NCBI GenBank assembly: GCA_963763305.1
Contig: CAVXNP010000001.1
Span: 2,604,001 to 2,668,000, forward strand
DNA length: 64,000 bases
Source of the DNA: CAVXNP01 sp963763305
GTDB taxonomy: Bacteria; Pseudomonadota; Gammaproteobacteria; Xanthomonadales; Rhodanobacteraceae
Reading direction: 5' to 3'
In this document: one piece after another, positions 29,681-38,098 of the stretch
How positions within the stretch are numbered: the stretch's first letter is position 1
Layout: each line of letters begins with the position of its first letter
Program-made: the position numbers and the translations under genes
Notes under the pieces: model-generated
Databases searched by the model: none
What the model was told of the DNA's origin: nothing
What the model saw: the letters and a program-made list of their open reading frames with translations, nothing else

Positions 29681-32095
29681 TCAGAACTGGCTGCCGAAGG
29701 TGAACTGGATCCGCTCCTCGTAGTGGCGGTCGGCTGCGTTGGCGCGCAACGGCACCGCAAAGTTGATGATCAGCGGGCCGATCGGGGCCTGCCACTGCAG
29801 CGAGAGGCCGGTGGACGCGCGCAGATCCTTGGTGTTGAAGCTCTGGTAATCCTTGTACACGTTGCCGACATCGAAGAACCACGACACGCGGGCGGTGTTG
29901 ACGTCCTTCAGGAACGGCAATGGCAGGAATACCTGGGCCGTGCCGAGTACCTTGAACGAGCCGCCGATCGGCTGGCCGTACCGGTAGTAGCCATCCGGGC
30001 AGAGCCCCCCGGCGGAGGGCACGCTGGTAGTGCCACCCACGCAGACCTTCGGACCGAGCGTGTTGTCCTGGTAACCGCGCACATCGCGCACGCCGCCGGC
30101 GTAGAAGTTCTCGTTGAACGGGAAGTCGTAGGGCTGGCCCTGCTGATAGTACCCGTCCGGATTGAGCGGGTTGCCGAAGGTCCGGCTATAGGTCTGGTTG
30201 CCGTAGGTCTTGCCGTAGCCGACCTCGCCATCGAGGTACAGCACGAAACCCTTGCCGATCGGCCAGTAGTGGTTGGCCTGGGTCATCAGCTTCCAGAACT
30301 GCACGGTGGATCCGGGCAGCGCGATATTGGTGGTGGCCGAGATCAGCCCGCCGTGGGTCGGCGCCCAGTAGCCATTGCGGGTGTCGTGGTTCCAGCCCAG
30401 CGTGGCGGTCCACGAGTGCATGGTGCGGTTGCCGATTGCGTTCTGGTAGTCGATCAGCGGCTGCGGGGTAATGCCGGCAAAGGTGTTGATCTTGTTGCTG
30501 GACAGTCCCAGCCCGACCCTGACTCCGTCGAACTCGGTGACGGGAATGCCGAGGTAGGAGGAAAAGGACTTGGTGCTGTTCTCGTAGTTGGCGAAATCGG
30601 TGTTGCCGTAATTGGTCTTGGAGTAGGTGCCGCTATAGCCGATACCCACGCCGCTGTCGGTGAGATACGGGTTGTAGTAGTTGGCGCTGACGCTGGAGTA
30701 GTAGGAGGCATGCTCGGCACTGACGCTGAAGCTGTCGCCGGTGCCCATGAAGTTCTTCTGCGATACCGAGGCGTTCAGGATCACGCCGGAGTACTGCGAG
30801 TAACCCACGCCGAACATCAGGCTGCCGGCGGACTGTTCTTCCACCTTCACGGTGACGTCCACCTGGTCCTGGGTACCCGGTACCCGCTGCTTGTCGATGT
30901 CCACGGTCTTGAAGTAGCCCAGCTGCTTCAGGCGGGTCTTGGACCGGTCCAGCGCCGCCTGCGAGTACCACGAGCCCTCGAGCTGGCGCATTTCGCGGCG
31001 CATCACGTCGTCCTCGGTCCGGGTGTTGCCCTGGAACACGATGCGACGGACATAGACGCGGCTGCCCGGTTCGATGAAGAAGGTCAGGTCGACCGTGCGC
31101 TTTTCCTTGTCCAGCTTCGGCACCGGGGTGACCTTGGCGTAGGCATATCCGATATTGGCCAGGATCGCCTTGATCGCGTTGGAGCTGGCCTCGACCGCGG
31201 CACGGTTGAAGGTGGCGCCCTTCTTCACATACACCAGGGCGCGCAGGCTGTCCTCGGGAAGCATCAGCTCACCGAGCAGGTGCACGTCCGAGACGGTATA
31301 GATCTCGCCTTCCTTGACGCTGGCCGCCACGTACATCGCACGCTTGTCCGGGGCGATCGTGACCTGGGTCGAGTCGACCGCGAAGTCCGCGTAACCGCGG
31401 TTCATGTAGTACGACTGCAGCTTTTCCAGATCACCGGAAAGCTTTTCGCGCGAGTACTGGTCGTTCTTGGAATACCAGGACATCAGGCCGGTGGTGTCCG
31501 ACTCGAAGTCCTTGCGGATCTCCTTGTCGGTAAAGGCGGTGTTGCCGACGATGTTGATCGCCTTGATCCTGGCCGCCTTGCCCTCGTGGATCTCGATATC
31601 GATGGCCACCCGGTTGCGATCGAGCCGGGTCACGTGCGGATCGACCGAGACGTTGTACTTGCCCCGGTTGTAGTACTGGCGGATAAGCTCCTGCTGCACG
31701 CGATCGAGCGAGAGCCGGTCGAAGGTCTCGCCTTCACTCAGGCCGATCTCCTTGAGGCCCTTGAGCAGGTCCTTTTCCTTGATGTCCTTGTTGCCACGCA
31801 TCGTCAGCTTGGCGATCGACGGGCGCTCGGTCACCTTGATCACCAGAATGTCGCCGTCGCGATCAAGTTCCACGTTGCTGAAGAACTTGGTCTGGTACAG
31901 GGCGCGGATCGCCTGTTGTGCCTCCTCCTCGGTCAACCGGTCGCCCTTGTTGATCGGCAGGTAGTTGTAGACCGTACCCGCGGTGATGCGGCTGAGGCCA
32001 TCGATACGGATGTCGTTGACGACAAACGGCTCGAACGACGCCATCACGTTCGCGGAGAGGGAGGCAAGCAGGATCAGGGCGGCGATACGCTTCAT
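29681..32095 (-). CDS. bamA: Outer-membrane assembly factor BamA
   Basis: Omp85 insertase that folds beta-barrel proteins into the outer membrane. 804 residues with signal peptide MKRIAALILLASLSANVMA, five POTRA domains (about 25-425; first begins FVVNDIRIDGLSRIT) and a C-terminal 16-strand barrel. The lid motif VRGYQDN (loop 6, about residue 655-661) and the final aromatic residue F are present. The ATG at 32095 gives the signal peptide. No Lipobox, as expected. 213 nt separate it from rseP, including a GGGCGCC/GGCGCCC hairpin at 32219-32236. Confidence 0.97.
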   Translation of the reverse strand: MKRIAALILLASLSANVMASFEPFVVNDIRIDGLSRITAGTVYNYLPINKGDRLTEEEAQQAIRALYQTKFFSNVELDRDGDILVIKVTERPSIAKLTMRGNKDIKEKDLLKGLKEIGLSEGETFDRLSLDRVQQELIRQYYNRGKYNVSVDPHVTRLDRNRVAIDIEIHEGKAARIKAINIVGNTAFTDKEIRKDFESDTTGLMSWYSKNDQYSREKLSGDLEKLQSYYMNRGYADFAVDSTQVTIAPDKRAMYVAASVKEGEIYTVSDVHLLGELMLPEDSLRALVYVKKGATFNRAAVEASSNAIKAILANIGYAYAKVTPVPKLDKEKRTVDLTFFIEPGSRVYVRRIVFQGNTRTEDDVMRREMRQLEGSWYSQAALDRSKTRLKQLGYFKTVDIDKQRVPGTQDQVDVTVKVEEQSAGSLMFGVGYSQYSGVILNASVSQKNFMGTGDSFSVSAEHASYYSSVSANYYNPYLTDSGVGIGYSGTYSKTNYGNTDFANYENSTKSFSSYLGIPVTEFDGVRVGLGLSSNKINTFAGITPQPLIDYQNAIGNRTMHSWTATLGWNHDTRNGYWAPTHGGLISATTNIALPGSTVQFWKLMTQANHYWPIGKGFVLYLDGEVGYGKTYGNQTYSRTFGNPLNPDGYYQQGQPYDFPFNENFYAGGVRDVRGYQDNTLGPKVCVGGTTSVPSAGGLCPDGYYRYGQPIGGSFKVLGTAQVFLPLPFLKDVNTARVSWFFDVGNVYKDYQSFNTKDLRASTGLSLQWQAPIGPLIINFAVPLRANAADRHYEERIQFTFGSQF

Positions 32096-32308
32096 CGTCG
32101 ATTCCGGTGGATTAATGCGATGAGGCGGCACGACGGGCCACCCCTACCATGAGCTTGAAGCCGGCAACTGCCCGGTTTCGGAAAACGTCCGCCGGACGCG
32201 GCCGGCGGTGGATTGCACGGGCGCCATCAGGCGCCCTGGTCGAGATCCGGGCGCGCACCCGGGCGGATCGGGCGGCCACTGGGCGGCGGGGGATGCTCGC
32301 AGCGGACG

Positions 32309-33655
32309 TCACGAAGGCAGGATGCGGTGGATATCGTTGTAGAAAGCCAGCCCCATCAGGGTGAACAGGAAGGCCAGACCGATGTATTGACCGGCGATCA
32401 TGGTGCGTTCGCTTACCGGACTGCCCTTGACCAACTCGATAAGGTAATACAGCAGGTGGCCGCCGTCCAAGACGGGGATCGGCAACAGGTTGAGGATCGC
32501 CAGGCTCAACGAGACCATCGCCAGGAAGTTCAGGAACCAGGCCGGTCCCATGCTGGCCGATGCGTTGGCGACCTGGGCGATGCCGATCACGCCGGACAGG
32601 TTGCGGGTGGAAGCGTGGCCGCTGACCATCTCGCCGATCATGTGGAAGGTCTGCGCCGCGCTGTTGCCGGTGGCGCTGAGCGAGGCGCCCAGCGCAGCCA
32701 CCGGACCGAAGCGCTGCACCGCCGACTCCACCGGGGCAGCCGAGACGCCGATGATCCACCCGGCGGGCTGGCCCTGCAGCGATTCGTAGCGGGCGGTGAT
32801 CGGCAGCTCGACACGCTGGCCGCCGCGTTGCACCAGCACGCTGAGCCGGGGCGAGCGGGCAGCCTGTTCGGGTACCAGCTCCTGGAACCGGCCGTAGTCG
32901 GCCACCGGCTGCCCATTGACGCTGAGGATGCGGTCGCCCGGCTTCATGCCGGCCTGGGCGGCCGGCTCGTTCGGCAGCACCCTGCCGGCGATCGCCGGCG
33001 GCGGGTTGAGCCGCAGGCCCAGGGTGTCCAGATATTGGCCCACGTCCTTGCCGGGCGGCAGCCGGTCCAGCGCAAGCGTCAGCTGGCGCCGTTGGCCGCT
33101 GGCCGTCTGTACCGCCAGCGGCAGCGGCTCGCGCCCGAGAAGGCCGGTGGCGATCTCGTTCATCGCATCGGTCCAGGTGGCGACCGGGCGCCCGCCGACC
33201 CGCAGCAGACGATCGCCCGGGTGAATGCCGGCCTCGGCGGCCAGGCTGTGCGGGGTGGCGGTTACCACCGGAGCCGCATCCGGACGCCCCAGCATGAACA
33301 TCGCCCAGAACGCGACCACCGTGAACAGCAGGTTGAAGCCCGGTCCCGCGGCGACGATCGCGATACGCTTCCACACGCTCTTGCCGGTGAACTCCTGCTC
33401 GCGGTCGGCCGGGTCCACCTCGCCCTCGCGCGCATCGAGCATCTTCACGTAACCGCCCAGAGGGATCATCGCCACCTGGTACTCGGTGCCGTCGCGGCCG
33501 GTGCGCTTCCACAGGGCGCGGCCGAAGCCGACCGAGAAGCGAAGCACCTTCACGCCACAGCGCCGAGCGACCCAGTAGTGGCCGAACTCGTGGAAAGTCA
33601 CCAGTACGCCGAGCGTCACCAGCAGCCAGAAAATTGAGCCGAAGAAGGGATTCAT
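32309..33655 (-). CDS. rseP: Site-2 zinc protease RseP
   Basis: Intramembrane protease that releases sigma-E after RseA is cut by DegS, and cleans up signal peptides. 448 residues: active-site HEFGHYW in the first helix, two PDZ domains (about 115-200 with GIHPGDRLLRVGG, and 205-290 with GMKPGDRILSVNG), and the LDG motif in LLPIPVLDGGHLLYYL. ATG at 33655 is used; the frame extends one TTG codon further. It lies 32 nt after dxr. Confidence 0.97.
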   Translation of the reverse strand: MNPFFGSIFWLLVTLGVLVTFHEFGHYWVARRCGVKVLRFSVGFGRALWKRTGRDGTEYQVAMIPLGGYVKMLDAREGEVDPADREQEFTGKSVWKRIAIVAAGPGFNLLFTVVAFWAMFMLGRPDAAPVVTATPHSLAAEAGIHPGDRLLRVGGRPVATWTDAMNEIATGLLGREPLPLAVQTASGQRRQLTLALDRLPPGKDVGQYLDTLGLRLNPPPAIAGRVLPNEPAAQAGMKPGDRILSVNGQPVADYGRFQELVPEQAARSPRLSVLVQRGGQRVELPITARYESLQGQPAGWIIGVSAAPVESAVQRFGPVAALGASLSATGNSAAQTFHMIGEMVSGHASTRNLSGVIGIAQVANASASMGPAWFLNFLAMVSLSLAILNLLPIPVLDGGHLLYYLIELVKGSPVSERTMIAGQYIGLAFLFTLMGLAFYNDIHRILPS

Positions 33656-33687
33656 CAAATAGCGCTATTGAGGATACCGGGAGCTTA

Positions 33688-34866
33688 TCAGCAAGCCTTG
33701 CGCAGGATGCGCCGGGCGGCCTGTCGGGCCAGCCCGTCACGTTCGCACAAGGTCGGGATATCGACCACAGCCTGGCCCGGCAGTTCCGTCAGCACGCCTT
33801 CGACCACGTCGGGGATCGACAGGAAGGGCAGCGTACCGGCCAGAAAAGCGTCCACCGCGACCTCGTTGGCCGCGTTCAGGATCGCCGGCGCGTCGCCGCC
33901 GGCATGCAGCGCCTGGAATGCCAGTGCCAGGCAGCGGAAGGTGTCCAGGTCCGGCGCCTCGAATGCCAGCGGGGCGTGGCGCGCCAGGTCCAGCGGGGCC
34001 ACGCCGGCGTCGATCCGCTCAGGCCAGCCCAGCGCGTGGGCGATCGCCGTGCGCATGTCCGGGTTGCCCAGTTGCGCCAGCACCGAGCCATCGGCGTATT
34101 CCACCATCGAGTGGACCAGGCTCTGCGGGTGCACCAGCACCTCGATCGCGCTGGCCGGCGCCTCGAACAGGTGATGCGCCTCGATGACCTCCAGGCCCTT
34201 GTTCATCAGCGTGGCCGAGTCCACGGAGATCTTGCGCCCCATCACCCAGTTGGGGTGCTTGCAGGCCTGGTCCGGAGTGATGCCGGCCAGTTCGGCGCGG
34301 CTACGCCCGCGGAACGGGCCGCCGGACGCAGTCAGGATCAGCCTGCGCACGCCGCTGCGGCCCAGGTCGGGGCGACCGCCCGGCAGGCACTGGAAGATCG
34401 CGTTGTGCTCGGAGTCGACCGGGATCAGCTCGCCACCGCCTTCGCGCAGGGCGGCCAGCAGCAGCGGGCCGGCCATCACCACCGACTCCTTGTTGGCCAG
34501 CAGCAGGCGCTTGCCGGCGCGTGCTGCGGCAAGGGTGGAGTCCAGCCCGGCCGCGCCCACGATCGCCGCCACCACGGTGTCGCACAACGACCCGGCCGCG
34601 GCGGCGGTGATCGCCTCGTCGCCACCGGCGACCTCGCAGCGTACACCGGCCTCGGCCAGTCGCCGGGCCAGCTCGCCCTCCAGTGAGCGGTCGGCGATGA
34701 CTGCCAGTTGCGGCCGATGCAGCGCACACAGTTGCACCAGGCCGTCCACGTTGCGGTGGGCCGTGAGCACGCTGGCCCGGAACCGGTCCGGATGGCGGCC
34801 GATCACATCCAGCGTGCTGCCGCCGATCGAACCGGTGGCGCCAAGGACGGCAACCTGGCGAGTCAT
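33688..34866 (-). CDS. dxr: 1-deoxy-D-xylulose 5-phosphate reductoisomerase
   Basis: Second step of the MEP isoprenoid pathway; feeds ispA and uppS in this window. 392 residues with NADPH-binding VLGATGSIGGSTLDV, LANKESVVMAG, the metal/substrate site VDSEHNAIFQCL, LTASGGPFRG, and HPNWVMGRKISVDSATLMNK. Starts 52 nt after the cdsA stop. Length and motifs fit the family. Confidence 0.97.
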   Translation of the reverse strand: MTRQVAVLGATGSIGGSTLDVIGRHPDRFRASVLTAHRNVDGLVQLCALHRPQLAVIADRSLEGELARRLAEAGVRCEVAGGDEAITAAAAGSLCDTVVAAIVGAAGLDSTLAAARAGKRLLLANKESVVMAGPLLLAALREGGGELIPVDSEHNAIFQCLPGGRPDLGRSGVRRLILTASGGPFRGRSRAELAGITPDQACKHPNWVMGRKISVDSATLMNKGLEVIEAHHLFEAPASAIEVLVHPQSLVHSMVEYADGSVLAQLGNPDMRTAIAHALGWPERIDAGVAPLDLARHAPLAFEAPDLDTFRCLALAFQALHAGGDAPAILNAANEVAVDAFLAGTLPFLSIPDVVEGVLTELPGQAVVDIPTLCERDGLARQAARRILRKAC

Positions 34867-34918
34867 GGCTCAAGCCCGCCGGCGGGACCGGGGGTCCGGA
34901 ACGAAGCGACCTGCATGC

Positions 34919-35743
34919 TCACAACCCCAGCACCCACAGTCCCAACGCAAACACCGGCAGCGCCGCGAACACGCTGTCCAGGCGGTCCATCAGGCCGCCG
35001 TGGCCGGGGAAAAAGCGGCCGGAGTCCTTGACCTGGGCGTGGCGCTTCATGAGGCTTTCGATCAGATCGCCCACCATCGAGGCGGCAACGGTGACCACCG
35101 CCACGGCCAGCAGCCCGATCAGCCGCGCGTCGCGCACCCCGAGCAACCAGCCGCCGATGCCCACCACCAGGGCGCCGGCGACCACGGCGCCATAGACGCC
35201 TGCCCAGGTCTTGCCCGGGCTGATCTGCGGTGCCAGCTTGCGACGCCCGAAGAAGCGGCCGCTGAAGTAGGCGCCGATGTCGGCGGCCCAGACGATCGCC
35301 AGCGACAGGAAGGTCCACCACTGGCCGTGGTTCGGGTTGCGGTGGATCATCAGCAGGGCGGTCCACGCCGGGAAGATCACGAACACGCCGGCCAGCAGTT
35401 TCAGGTTGCGGTTTTCCGGGGTGGGCGCGGCGGCGAAGGCGAAATGGCGCAGCCACAGCGCGGCCAGCAGCCACCAGGCCGCGCCGAGCAGGGTCAGCAG
35501 TGGCCAGGCGAAGGTGTCCTGCAGCCACCACAGTGCACCGAAGGCGACCAGGGCGATGGCCAGCAGGCCGGCGCGCAGCGGGTGGTCGCGCAGTCCGGAC
35601 AGGCGCGTCCACTCCCACAGCGCCGCCAGGAACGCCATCGCCACCAGCAGTGCGAACAGCCAGGTCCAGGCCGGCGGCAGCAGGATCGCAAGCACCACCA
35701 GCGGGGCGGCTACCAGCGCGGTCAATGTTCGTTGCAGCAGCAT
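34919..35743 (-). CDS. cdsA: Phosphatidate cytidylyltransferase CdsA
   Basis: Makes CDP-diacylglycerol for phospholipid synthesis. 274-residue protein with about seven or eight membrane helices and the CDS signature near the C-terminus: SLMKRHAQVKDSG followed by PGHGGLMDRLDS. The ATG at 35743 shares one base with the uppS stop (TGATG), so it is coupled to uppS. Confidence 0.96.
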   Translation of the reverse strand: MLLQRTLTALVAAPLVVLAILLPPAWTWLFALLVAMAFLAALWEWTRLSGLRDHPLRAGLLAIALVAFGALWWLQDTFAWPLLTLLGAAWWLLAALWLRHFAFAAAPTPENRNLKLLAGVFVIFPAWTALLMIHRNPNHGQWWTFLSLAIVWAADIGAYFSGRFFGRRKLAPQISPGKTWAGVYGAVVAGALVVGIGGWLLGVRDARLIGLLAVAVVTVAASMVGDLIESLMKRHAQVKDSGRFFPGHGGLMDRLDSVFAALPVFALGLWVLGL

Positions 35744-36507
35744 CAGCTTTCCTGGTGTGGGGTGGCATCGACGAGCTGGTCGCCGGTGCGGCCGAAGCGG
35801 CGCTCTCGGCGGGCGAAATCCTCGATCGCCAGGCGCAGGCTGGCCTGGTCGAAGTCCGGCCACAGGGTATCGGTGAAATACAGCTCCGCATAGGCGACCT
35901 GCCACAGCAGGAAGTTGCTGATGCGGTGCTCGCCGCCGGTGCGGATGAACAGGTCCAGCGGTGGCAGGTCGGCCAGTTGCGCATGACGATCGAGCTCGGC
36001 TTCGTCGATCTGCTCGACCCGCAGCTCGCCACGCGCCACGGCCGCGGCCGCCGCACGGGCCGTCTGCACGATGTCCCAGCGGCCACCGTAATTGACCGCC
36101 ACGCTCAGGTGCAGCTGGTCGTTGTCGGCGGTGCGGTCCATGGCCGCAAGCATGCGCTCGCGCAGCCCGTGGGCAAAACGATCCAGGTCGCCGATGAAAC
36201 GCAGGCGGACGCCCTGCTCGTGCAGTTCGTCGACTTCCTTGTCCAGCGCGCGCAGGAACAGCTCCATCAGCGCGCCGACTTCGTCCTGCGGACGTTGCCA
36301 GTTCTCGCTGGAGAAGGCGAACAGGGTCAATGCCCGCACCCGCTCCCGCAGGCAGCCCTCGACTACCTCGCGCACCGCCTTGCGGCCGGCATGATGGCCG
36401 AAGCTGCGGGGGCGGTGGCGCGCCTTGGCCCAACGTCCGTTGCCGTCCATCACGATGGCGATGTGACGGGGCACCAGCAGCGCAACCTTGGCGTCGTTCC
36501 TACTCAT
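35743..36507 (-). CDS. uppS: Undecaprenyl diphosphate synthase UppS
   Basis: cis-prenyltransferase producing the C55 carrier for peptidoglycan and O-antigen. 254 residues; HIAIVMDGNGRWAKAR with the catalytic Asp, FAFSSENWQRP, and the C-terminal DLFIRTGGEHRISNFLLWQ and AELYFTDTLWPDF motifs. Coupled to cdsA downstream; 108 nt after frr. Confidence 0.97.
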   Translation of the reverse strand: MSRNDAKVALLVPRHIAIVMDGNGRWAKARHRPRSFGHHAGRKAVREVVEGCLRERVRALTLFAFSSENWQRPQDEVGALMELFLRALDKEVDELHEQGVRLRFIGDLDRFAHGLRERMLAAMDRTADNDQLHLSVAVNYGGRWDIVQTARAAAAAVARGELRVEQIDEAELDRHAQLADLPPLDLFIRTGGEHRISNFLLWQVAYAELYFTDTLWPDFDQASLRLAIEDFARRERRFGRTGDQLVDATPHQES

Positions 36508-36615
36508 CGGGCGGGCGCCTTGCCCGGGCAGGGCAAGTCGTGCAGGCAGCGGCCTGCACGACCCCGATGCCGTGATCGGGCGCGGTGGTGATGCCGCGAG
36601 CGCGCATGACGGTCA

Positions 36616-37173
36616 TCAGACCGCCATGAGCTCGTCTTCCTTGTGCTTGACCACATTGTCCACTTCCTTGACGTGGCGGTCGGTCAGCTTCTGGATCTCG
36701 TCGTCGGCACGGCGCTCGTCGTCCTCGGTGATCAGCTTCTCCTTGAGCAGGTCCTTGACCTGCTGCAGGGCGTCGCGGCGCACGTTGCGGATGGCGATCT
36801 TGGCTTCCTCGCCCTCGTGGGCGACGTGCTTGGCCAGTTCGCGGCGGCGGTCCTCGGTCAGCGGCGGCATGTTCAGGCGGATCACGGTGCCGGCGGTGTT
36901 CGGGGTGATGCCGAGGTCCGAGGCCATGAGCGCCTTCTCGATCGGCGCGACCAGGCTTTTCTCGAACGGCGTGATCAGGATCGAGCGGGCGTCGGCCAGG
37001 CTGACCGAGGCGACCTGGTTCAGCGGCATGTCCGAGCCGTAGTAGGGCACCTTGATGCCTTCGACCAGCGCGGTGCTGGCGCGGCCGGTACGCAGGCGGG
37101 TCAGGCTGTGCTTGAGCGAGTCGATGCTCTTGCCCATGCGGGTCTGGGCATCGTTCTTGATGTCGTTGATCAT
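36616..37173 (-). CDS. frr: Ribosome recycling factor
   Basis: Splits post-termination ribosomes with EF-G. 185 residues, the standard length; SLKHSLTRLRTGRAS, VPYYGSDMPLNQVASVS, LNMPPLTEDRRRELAK and the C-terminal helix ending VKHKEDELMAV. An extended -10 promoter lies 27-40 nt upstream, so frr can be transcribed separately from pyrH. Confidence 0.98.
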   Translation of the reverse strand: MINDIKNDAQTRMGKSIDSLKHSLTRLRTGRASTALVEGIKVPYYGSDMPLNQVASVSLADARSILITPFEKSLVAPIEKALMASDLGITPNTAGTVIRLNMPPLTEDRRRELAKHVAHEGEEAKIAIRNVRRDALQQVKDLLKEKLITEDDERRADDEIQKLTDRHVKEVDNVVKHKEDELMAV

Positions 37174-37206
37174 GGAGCGGTTTCCGGTGAGCCTGGCAAG
37201 CGGCGA

Positions 37207-37215
37207 ATTATAGCA
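37207..37215 (-). promoter_or_regulatory. Extended -10 promoter upstream of frr
   Basis: On the minus strand TGCTATAAT (37215-37207) is a perfect -10 with the TGn extension. No good -35 is seen, which extended -10 promoters tolerate. The predicted transcript starts about 25 nt before the frr ATG. Confidence 0.65.
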
Positions 37216-37375
37216 GCGCTGTCCGGTCGCACCGCGTGCGCCGGTGCACGCCCGAACGGCCGGCCGCCAGCGCAGCGTTCCGCCCCGGGGCGAAAGCTGC
37301 GGCCGTGCGCGGACGGTTGCCGCAGTTCATGGGGCCGGCCGTTTGCCGGCGGCCCGGTGGCGGGTGCCGGTCGAC

Positions 37376-38098
37376 TCAGCGGGCGTCGACCAGGGTGCCG
37401 ACCGGCTCGCCGCGCATGATGCGCATCAGGTTGCCCGGTACGGTCATGTCGTAGATGCGCATCGGCAGCGCGTGGTCGCGGCACAGCGCGATCGCGGCGG
37501 TATCCATTACCGCCAGCTTGCGCTCGATCACCTGGTCGTAGTTCAGGTGGTCGTAGCGCACCGCGTCGCTGTGCTTGGCCGGGTCGCCGGTGTAGACGCC
37601 ATCGACCTTGGTCGCCTTCAGCAGCACGTCCGCGCCGATCTCGACGGCGCGCAGGGCGGCTGCCGAATCGGTGGTGAAGAACGGGTTGCCGGTGCCGGCG
37701 GCGAACAGCACGATGCGGCCCTTCTCGATATGCCGGATCGCGCGGCGGCGGATGAAATCCTCGGCCACGTCGTGGATCTGGATCGCGCTCATCACGCGGG
37801 CGAAGCCGCCGCGCTTCTCGATCGCGTCCTGCATGGCCAGCGCGTTCATCACCGTGGCCAGCATGCCCATGTGGTCGCCGGTGACCCGATCCATGCCGGC
37901 CGCCGCCAGGCCCGCGCCGCGGAAGATGTTGCCGCCACCGATGACCACGCCGACCTGGATCCCGGCGCGCTGGACCTCGATGATCTCGTCGGCCAGCCGG
38001 CCGATCACCTTCGGGTCGATGCCGTAGTCGGCCTCGCCCATCAGGGCCTCGCCGGAGAGCTTGAGCAGGATGCGTTGATACTTGTGCGAGTCGCTCAT
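37376..38098 (-). CDS. pyrH: UMP kinase PyrH
   Basis: Hexameric bacterial UMP kinase of pyrimidine synthesis. 240 residues; ILLKLSGEALMG, GVVIGGGNIFRGAG, GDHMGMLATVMNALAMQDA, ATKVDGVYTGDPAKH, and MRIYDMTVPGNLMRIM. The ATG at 38098 overlaps by 4 nt (ATGA) the stop of a hybrid histidine kinase gene that sits where tsf would normally be the neighbour. 202 nt separate it from frr. Confidence 0.97.
   Translation of the reverse strand: MSDSHKYQRILLKLSGEALMGEADYGIDPKVIGRLADEIIEVQRAGIQVGVVIGGGNIFRGAGLAAAGMDRVTGDHMGMLATVMNALAMQDAIEKRGGFARVMSAIQIHDVAEDFIRRRAIRHIEKGRIVLFAAGTGNPFFTTDSAAALRAVEIGADVLLKATKVDGVYTGDPAKHSDAVRYDHLNYDQVIERKLAVMDTAAIALCRDHALPMRIYDMTVPGNLMRIMRGEPVGTLVDAR

Noticed and set aside
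29723..32152. Long plus-strand open frame (809 codons)
   Set aside because: Antisense to bamA, whose reading frame, signal peptide and POTRA/barrel motifs are certain.
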